From Chionoecetes opilio (taxonomy: Eukaryota; Arthropoda; Malacostraca; Decapoda; Majidae), in NCBI GenBank assembly GCA_016584305.1, contig JACEEZ010007185.1:1-64000 (forward strand): a DNA stretch of 64,000 bases, in the 5' to 3' direction. Below the pieces are notes generated by a model. The model worked only from the letters and a program-made list of their open reading frames with translations. It was not told the DNA's origin and searched no databases. Below, one piece after another: positions 57,036 to 64,000 of the stretch; positions within the stretch are counted from its first letter, which is position 1; each line of letters starts with the position of its first letter. The position numbers and the translations under genes are program-made.

Positions 57036-59976
57036 CAGTGGAAGACAAAGAAGTTGGCGGTGTCTTGCATCCGTCACGCTCCTTGACAAATTTTGTTTAA
57101 TTCCCTCCCGGCGCTTCCTATGGGGAATGATTGAAGAAAAAAAAGTATCTGGGATCTCACTCATGGCCTTGACTTCCTGCTTGCAGTTTTTCAAATCATT
57201 AGTCATTAATGGGCAGTGACCAGGACATATTGCTTCTTATCGTCACTCCCGGCTCGATTTCCCAAAACGTCACCAAAATATTTTGGGAAAGTGTTTTCGC
57301 TCAGTTGGATATGGGGCCTGAGCCACAGTTGACTGCAGACCAGATCACCCGTATTCACAGCTTATATAAGATCGGTTTTAGTTCAAAAGAAATTGTGAGG
57401 GAGACTGGGTTACTCATCGAAAGGTTGAGCGGCGGGTTAAAAAATTGCGAGACTTTACGGATGTAACGAGACACGCTTCTTACACACACTGTACCCAGTA
57501 ACTGTGGGTTTATTGACTTTAATTATCTTTTTCTTTTTTTTCTTTTTTTACATCACAGGGAACTGGCCAAGGGCACAACAAAAATGGGTAACACAAAGCC
57601 CGCTTAGTTGCCAGTGCCTATAAAGAAGACAGTAAGAGAATAAAATAAAAAAGAGGGGTGAGCCAATTTAGTTCGGGAGGTGTCTTGTTACTCTTCTTTT
57701 GAAAAGATTTAAGTCATAGGAAAGTGGAAAAATAGAAACAGGAAGAAAGTTCCAGAGTTTACCAGTGAAAGGGATGAAAGAGTAAAGATACTGATTAACT
57801 CTTGCATTAGGAAGATGGACAGAATAGGGATGAGAATGAGTAGAAAGTCTTGTGCAGCGAGGCCGCGGGAGGGGGGGAGGCATGCAGTTAGCAAGTTCAG
57901 AAGAGCAGTGAGCATGAAAATAACGGTAGAAGAGAGCAAGAGAAGCAACGTTGCGGCGGTGATTTAAAGATTGAAGACAGTCAGTCAGAGGAGAGGAGTT
58001 GATGAGACGAAAAGCTTTTGACTCAACCCTGTTTAGGAGAGCTGTATGAGTGGATCTTCCCCAAACATGTGAGACATACTCCATACATGGGCGGATAAGG
58101 CCCCTGTAGAGAGCAAGCAATTGGGAGGGAGAAAAAAAAGGACGCAGATGCCACAGGACACCTAACTTCTTAGAAGCTGTTTTAGCAAGAGATGAGATGT
58201 GAGATTTCCAGTTCAGATTTTTAGTAAAGGATAGTCCTAGAATGTTCATTGTAGAAGGAGACAGTTGAGTGTCATTGAAGAAGAGGGTATAGTTACATAT
58301 CTGGTAGGTTTTGTCGAGTAGATAGGTGAAGAAATTGGGTTTTTGAGGCATTGAACAAAACAAGGTTTGCTTTGCCCCAATCAGAAATTATAGATAGATC
58401 AGAAGTTAGGCGCTCGGCGGCATCTCTCCGTGAATCACTTAGTTCCTGTTGAGTTGGACGTCTAATAAACGACGTTGAAAAATGCAGGGTAGAATCATCA
58501 GCGTAGGAGTGGATAGGGCTTTGAGTTAGACTTAGAAGATCATTAATGAATAATAGAAAGAGAGTGGGTGATAGGACAGAACCCTGGGGAACACCACTAT
58601 TGATAGATTTAGGAGAAGAACAATGTCCGTCTACAGTAGCTGCAATAGAACAGTTTGAAAGGAAACTTAAGATGAAGGTACAGAGAGAAGGATAGAAACC
58701 GAATGAGGGTAGTTTGGAAATTAAAGATTTGTGCCAGACTCTATCAAAAGCTTTTGATATGTCAAGGGCAACAGCAAAAGTTTCACCGAAACCCCTAAAG
58801 GAGGATGACCAAGATTCAGTTAGGAAAGCTAGAAGATCGCCAGTAGATCGCCCTTAACGGAAACCGTACTTACGATCAGATAGAAGATTGTGAGCAGATA
58901 GATGCTTAAGAATCTTATTAAGTATAGATTCAAAAACTTTAGAAAGGCAGGAAGTCAAAGCTATAGGACGGTAGTTTGAAGGATTAGAACGGTCACCCTT
59001 CTTAGGAACAGGTTGGATGTGAGCAAACTTTCAGCAAGAAGGAAAGGTGGAAGTAGATAGACAAAGACAGAAAAGTTTGACCAGGCAAGGTGCAAGCACA
59101 GAAGCACAGTTTTTGAGAACAATAGGAGGGACTCCGTCAGGACCGTAAGCCTTCCGAGGATCTAGGCCAGAAAGGGCAAGGAAAACATCATTCCGAAGGA
59201 TCTTAATGGCAGGCATAATATAGTCAGAGGGTGGAGGAGAAGGAGGAACAAGCCTTTCATCATCCAGAGTGGAATTTTTAGCAAAGGTTTGAGCGAAGAG
59301 TTCAGCTTTAGAAGTAGATGAGACAGCTGTGGAGCCATCTGGGTGAAGCATAGGAGGGAAAGATGAAGAAGAGAAAGATGGAAAGGAGAAGGAGAAAGAT
59401 GGAAAGGAGAAGGAGAAAGAGAAGGGAAATCTTGCTGTTTTGGTAGGAGATTTCACTAACTGTCTTTTGATAATAATCAAAGTTTTCTTAGAAACTTTTT
59501 TCTTGCGTCCAGGACGGACAAGGACAGGACAAGTGCGTTAGACTTTCAGCAGTTGGCGAGTCTCGCAATTTTTTAACCCACCGCTCAACCTTTCGATGAG
59601 TAACCCAGTCTCCCTCACAATTTCTTATGAACTAAAACCGATCTTATATAAGCTGTGAATACGGGTGATCTGGTCTGCAGTCAACTGTGGCTCAGGCCCC
59701 ATATCCAACTGAGCGAAAACACTTTCCCAAAATGTTTTGGTGACGTTTTGGGAAATCGAGCCGGGAGTGACGATAAGAAGCAATATGTCCTGGTCACTGC
59801 CCATTAATGACTAATGATTTGAAAAACTGCAAGCAGGAAGTCAAGGCCATGAGTGAGATCCCAGGCACCTTTTTTATTCAATCATTCCCCATAGGAAGCG
59901 CTGGGAGGGAATTTAACAAAATTTGTCAAGGAGCTTGACGGATGCAAGACACCGCCAACTTCTTTGTCTTCCACTG
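57036..59976. mobile_element. Tc1-like palindrome interrupted by a LINE, TA TSD
   Basis: Arms 57036-57453 and 59563-59976 are inverted copies. Ends CAGTGGAAGACAAAGAAGTT and its inverse, flanked by TA. Each arm encodes a transposase start; left, plus, from ATG 57311: MGPEPQLTADQITRIHSLYK then IGFSSKEIVRETG, a Tc1-type HTH. The spacer is mainly a jockey-like LINE. Same architecture as 51352-52382 but a different family. Confidence 0.88.
57530..59480 (-). pseudogene. Jockey-like LINE ORF2, longest copy
   Basis: Minus strand, 5' to 3': DPRKAYGPDGVPPIVLKNCA (59160-59100), frameshift, KKGDRSNPSNYRPIALTSC, a stop within KYGFR*GRS (58855), ALDISKAFDRVWHKSLISKL, NSGVPQGSVLSPTLFLLFIN, HSYADDSTLH (catalytic YADD, ~58520-58490), frameshift near 58365, then 58363-57668: FNDTQLSPST, RPFFSPSQLLALYRGLIRPC through RRVTRHLPN. 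The 3' UTR and a T-rich (poly-A) end lie at ~57530. It has most of the RT but no endonuclease here. Only two frameshifts and one stop were seen, so it is young. Confidence 0.9.
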
Positions 59977-60036
59977 TAGATATGACATTCTGACACTGAG
60001 GAACTGAACTCCTCATTGTTTAATTGGGTATTATTC

Positions 60037-60396
60037 CAGATGAACACCGAATTCACTTTGGTGGACGAAACTATTTTTTTATGGTGAGTTTTGATGTGTT
60101 TTGAATTAATCTGCTAACCGTTTCTGTCGCAAATTTTTTTTATTTTTTTTTATTAGGTAAAGGTTAGGTTAGGTTTAGGTTAAGTTAGGTAAAGGTTAAG
60201 TTAGGTATAGGTTAAGTTAGGTATAGGTTCGGTTAGGTTCAATTATTTTTTTTATTAATATTTGCAAATCACTTGCTAAAAATATATATAAAAAAAGCAT
60301 TGGCGACAGAAACGGTTAGCAAATTAATACAAAACACATCAAAGCTCACAAGAAAAAAATAGTTCCGTCCACCAAAGGAAGTTCGGTGTTCATCTG
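60037..60396. mobile_element. Foldback/MITE with ~100-bp inverted arms
   Basis: CAGATGAACACCGAA and its inverse bound 360 bp. Arms (60037-60140, 60296-60396) share GGTGGACG, AACTATTTTTTT, TTTGATGTGTTTTG and CTAACCGTTTCTGTCGC. The spacer is GGTTAGGTTAGG-type. No coding sequence. Confidence 0.88.
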
Positions 60397-60409
60397 TAAA
60401 TTTACCTTT

Positions 60410-60815
60410 AATTGCGTTTCATCATTACACACATCATGCCCGGGCCCCTATGAGGCCGGGCCCTGGTGTTGAGACAACAGCTCCCCCCTCTCCCGGGGCC
60501 TCCCTGCGCCCCCCCTCCCGCTAGTTCAATAAGCTAACCTGGGCATTGGTTGCGTGACCGGTAAAACTGCAGTTTAGTACAATACTCACTATTGACCAAT
60601 ACTCTCCTGACATAATTGGGCTGCGCCCCACCAACCCCCACCCGCTAGTTAACTAACCTAGCCTGAGCTTTGATTACGTAACCTAACCGCACTGGGGGGG
60701 TTTCGCCCCCCAGACCACCTCTTGTTATTTTTCATTTCCGACGGGTGTTGGGGGGGTTAGAAATGCTGCAAATGGTCAGATCTACAAATTGAGGACGGTT
60801 ATAACTACGTACAGA
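60410..60815 (-). repeat. Dispersed repeat, inverted relative to 24138-24300
   Basis: Contains TTGTTATTTTTCATTTCCGA, GGTTAGAAATGCTGCAAA and AACTGCAGTTTAGTACAATA, the inverses of blocks at 24138-24300 and 25188-25205. Confidence 0.75.
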
Positions 60816-60969
60816 GATAGACACACAGACACAGAGGAAAAGGAAACGAGAGGAAAAAGAAAAGATGATGAAGAATTATGCTAGATAAAGAAAACTTTGA
60901 GAAAGAAAATAGGGTTAACTAGTGTTTAGAAGAAAAAATCTCCATAAGCACGTCTGAGATTATTTAGAA

Positions 60970-61595
60970 CTAGCCGCAAAGCCACCCTCCAGGCGGACTT
61001 TTTGGCTAGCTCCTGCGGAGGGCTATTGGTGGGCCTTTGGCCCACCAAACACAGACCCTCCAGATAGCCCCTTATAACTTTCCTGAAATCATGGATGTAG
61101 AAATGTATGTATTAACGCCAACCCATTCACATCACCCCCAACCCATTCACTCACCCATTACCCATCACCCCCCACCCATTCACTCACCCATTACCCATCA
61201 CCCCCCACCCATTCACTCACCCATTACCCATCACCACACACCCATTCACTCACCCATTACTCATCACCCCCCACCTATTCCCTCACCCATCACCCATCAC
61301 CCCCCACCCATTCACTCACCTATCACCCCACACCCATTACCCATCATCCCACCCATTCACTCACCCATTACCCATCACCCTACATCAAGATTTCCTCAAT
61401 TCTCGCAACCCACTTTTTTTTTTCACAATTCTCGCTAATAGGCTACTAAAAATAAAAATAAAATAAATGTGATTGGATCATTCCATAAGTGAGCTTAAAA
61501 TGTGCCCCTGGTCGACCCGTTTCCAAAACTGTGCCATATGATGGGATTGGGGCACTGGGGGCGGCACCTATCGCGGACATACAGAAAGACAGACA

Positions 61596-61644
<49 letters not shown>

Positions 61645-61661
61645 ACATACACACACATACA

Positions 61662-61716
<55 letters not shown>

Positions 61717-61735
61717 TCGCTTATATTATTATAGA
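60970..61735 (-). mobile_element. Non-autonomous Helitron, single copy
   Basis: On the minus strand it starts TCTATAATAATATAAGCG at 61735, preceded by A. It ends GCGGCTAG at 60970, followed by T, with a GC hairpin just before the end. Internal order as in the 20161-21816 array: GT run (61597-61713 as CA on plus), CATATGGCACA block, CACCCATT minisatellite (61134-61390), GGCCCACC palindrome. 766 bp, non-coding. Confidence 0.9.
61597..61713 (+). repeat. CA microsatellite
   Basis: CA array with a few CATACA interruptions, within the Helitron. Confidence 0.95.
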
Positions 61736-62059
61736 TAATTAATGCAAATCCTTGACAACTGAGGTCATCGGCTACAAAAAGACAGAAAGGAGGAAAGAAT
61801 CAAGAAAAAACATGTAGGTTTGACATATAATTAAAAAAAAGAAGAGTAGAAAGATGAGCAACTGGTAAAAAAAAAAAAATCTAAAAGAATGATAGTAATG
61901 AGAGCCTCGCCTTTAAAACTGAGCCTATCCCTCGTCTCCTCGGCATAAAAATCAACACCAACTATATTTTTTCCTCTTAAAAAGCAAATTAAGCAGCTGC
62001 CTCCCCCGCTGCGGCCCTCGCGCTTCTGAGGGAAAGAAAGACTTGTTAAGTATTTACAG
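61736..62059. other. No gene recognised
   Basis: AT-rich, A-run near 61867-61879. Confidence 0.45.
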
Positions 62060-62085
62060 GTAATGTGTGTGTGTGTATTCATCTA

Positions 62086-62200
62086 CAGGGAGGTCCCGAA
62101 GATACGAGCAGTTAGGTTCCACCTGGCATACTCGTAAAGCGAAATCTCGTATAACGAAACACATAACTAATGGTAAAATATAGGTTTGGTTCCAGGACCC

Positions 62201-62249
<49 letters not shown>

Positions 62250-62878
62250 ACATGTTTTTCAAGCTAAAATAAACTATTGCAAACACAATAAACACACAGC
62301 GTCTATATTACCCACACTGTACTACCTATTCTGTAGAAAAAGCATTCTGAAAGAGAAAATAGCACACAAAATAACATAACTGCACATTAATTAAACAAAA
62401 CATGCATAACAAGCAAAAAAGACGTTGTAATGTAGGGGACGCCGCGTGATGCAAGAGAAGGTAGTGTAGGGGTCCCAAGATTGGGGCCACACACCTGCTA
62501 ATTACCCCTAAAGGTCAGGCCACGCCATATGCTTAATTACCCTTCAGGTCACGCCTTGCTAGGGGTGACCTGACTGCAGTCCCAAGGTTGGGGCCGCACA
62601 CCTGCTAATTACCCCTAGATGTCAGGCCGCGCCATATGCTTAATTACCCTTCAGGTCACGGCCTGCTAGGGGTGACCTCACTGGGGTCAACCAAATCCCC
62701 CTTTGTCCAGCCCAGGAGTGGTAGGGCGCACATTTTGAACTTGATAATTTTACTCACCCCAGTTTAAATGTTGTATCATTGGATTTTCGATCTGGTATAT
62801 TGAAAATAGACCCTAATTTACACATCTCGTATCATCGGATTCTCGTATACCGAATACTCGTATAACGGGACCTCCCTG
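62086..62878. mobile_element. Tigger/pogo-like element with TA TSD
   Basis: Ends CAGGGAGGTCCCGAAGATAC and the inverse of CAGGGAGGTCCCGTTATACG, flanked by TA. CTCGTAT motifs repeat inside the ends. A poly-A run is at 62204-62247. Includes a ~112-bp tandem duplication (62470-62690). Confidence 0.9.
62470..62690 (+). repeat. ~112-bp tandem duplication
   Basis: Two copies share CACACCTGCTAATTACCCCTA, CATATGCTTAATTACCCTTC and GCTAGGGGTGACCT. Confidence 0.9.
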
Positions 62879-63154
62879 TAGTTGTATTTTACAGGGCCTG
62901 AGCAACGCTCGTGTGGCCCCGTCTCCACATCAACATTTTTATCCTTCGTCCTTAGTGCTTAGTGTTGGCCGAAGCCACCACCCCGGAGAGCAGGTCACAA
63001 ACCCCGGCTAACACCCGGTACCCATTCACTGCTGGGTGGACAGGGGCTTGGGTTTTAAGGAAACAACCCATCTGTTTCCGCTCCGTCCGGGGATCGAACC
63101 CGGGACTTCTCGGTTGTGAACCGAGCGTGCTAATGACTACACTACGGAGTACCC

Positions 63155-63454
63155 GTGTGTGTGTATGTGTGTGTGTGTCTGTGTCTGTGTCTGTACATTG
63201 TAATGCATTAAATGATTAAACTGCAGTAGAACCGAGACTTCCGGACGACAAGAGTTCCAGAGCCCCTTTCTGGCGCCCCTCCCTCCCTGATTCTAAATGC
63301 TTGGGCTCCCCGGGAAGCCCTCCAGGTAATACCAGGTATTAATACTTGCTTACTTCAGAATACGATGAGCGCAGTAAAGTTCTTCACCACCTTGTGAAGT
63401 AGGTGAGCCAGGATAATGGTTACAGTGTTTCAGACGGAAGAAAGGTGTTTGCTG
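63155..63454. other. GT run and anonymous sequence
   Basis: GT repeats to about 63193, then sequence with no recognised feature. Confidence 0.5.
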
Positions 63455-64000
63455 CGCCATGTCTCCCTGCTGCTGCCTGCTGACCCACCCGCCATGCCCT
63501 GCTGCTGTCTGCTAAGCTGACCCACCCACCATGCCCCCCTGCTGCTGCCTGCTGACCCACCCGCCATGCCCCCCTGCTGCTGCCTGCTGACCCACCCGCC
63601 ATGCCCCCCTGCTGCTGCCTGCTGACCCACCCGCCATGCCCCCCTGCTGCTGCCTGCTGACCCACCCGCCATGCCTTCCTGCTGCTGCCTGCTGACCCAC
63701 CCACCATGCCCCCCTGCTGCTGCCTGCTGACCCACCCGCCATGCCCCCCTGCTGCTGCCTGCTGACCCACCCGCCATGCCTCCCTGCTGCTGCCTGCTGA
63801 CCCACCCGCCATGCCTTCCTGCTGCTGCCTGCTGACCCACCCGCCATGCCCCCCTGCTGCTGCCTGCTGACCCACCCGCCATGCCTTCCTGCTGCTGCCT
63901 GCTGACCCACCCGCCATGCCCCCCTGCTGCTGCCTGCTGACCCACCCGCCATGCCCCCCTGCTGCTGCCTGCTGACCCACCCGCCATGCCCCCCTGCTGC
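63455..64000 (+). repeat. 35-bp VNTR, continues past window end
   Basis: About fifteen units built from CATGCCCCCCTGCTGCTGC and CTGCTGACCCACCCGC. The 35-bp length cycles through all three frames, so all three minus frames stay open with the same QQQAAAG-like content. No ORF here should be taken as a gene on this evidence. Confidence 0.95.

Larger units (their letters stand above)
62060..63154 (-). mobile_element. tRNA-derived SINE (family V), split by a Tigger
   Basis: Minus-strand head from 63154: GGGTACTCCGTAGTGTAGTC (box A region), a CTCGG/CCGAG anticodon-like stem with loop TTCACAA, and box B GGTTCGATCC (63092-63101). Val-tRNA-like, but without a proper acceptor pair. The body holds CCGGGTGTTAGCCGGGG. 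The tail AGCGTTGCTCAGG...ACAACTAGATGAATACACAC is cut by the TA element at 62086-62878. Confidence 0.85.

Noticed and set aside
63420..63987. Three overlapping long minus-strand ORFs
   Set aside because: All come from one 35-bp tandem unit without stops; no codon bias or domain.

Overview
This window is eukaryotic and almost wholly repetitive. It has very abundant GT/CA, GA/CT and TA microsatellites, stacked minisatellites, tRNA-derived SINEs, several LINE clades, hAT, Tigger/pogo, Tc1-mariner, TTAA-target and Helitron elements, and scattered GGTTAG motifs. This profile suggests an arthropod, most likely a decapod crustacean; that assignment is inference. No intact host protein-coding gene, rRNA or functional tRNA is recognisable. 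All readable coding sequence belongs to mobile elements and is mostly broken. One 13-codon ATG-to-GTAAGA stretch at 23539 is the only host-exon candidate.

Layout. 1-5509: anonymous sequence with simple repeats and a degenerate 21-bp minisatellite (203-520). 5510-7510: a TIR-bounded DNA element carrying a frameshifted PIN/FEN1-like and Cys-rich gene. 7511-13080: simple repeats and a SINE, with noisy homopolymer-rich consensus. 13081-14370: RTE-like LINE 3' half. 14384-15457: Harbinger-like element. 15678-20160: a LINE (ORF1 and start of ORF2) split by a hAT element (16619-19721, 8-bp TSD). 20161-21816: head-to-tail Helitrons. 22132-25580: hAT-like and palindromic elements. 27663-31175: a second PIN/Cys-rich gene on the minus strand, split by an LTR-like insertion.

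32140-50785 is a multi-level nest. One minus-strand CR1-like LINE is split into about six pieces. The inserts are a hAT (which holds another hAT, a Tigger and a Tigger MITE), a SINE, a Tigger, a sense CR1, a second large Tigger and a solo-LTR-like repeat. The sense CR1 is itself split by two TTAA-target elements, and the larger of these holds a minisatellite interrupted by a 4.7-kb hAT and another LINE. 51352-60400 holds mariner-derived palindromes, jockey-like LINEs, VNTRs, a SINE and small TIR elements. 60410-64000 holds a Helitron, a SINE split by a Tigger, and a 35-bp VNTR that runs off the window.

No host pathway is visible. What the sequence records is transposition history: target-site duplications, empty-site comparisons between copies inside the window, and SINE tails matching a LINE 3' end. 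The most unusual item is the pair of PIN-nuclease/Cys-rich genes, one of them enclosed by about 80-bp terminal inverted repeats.
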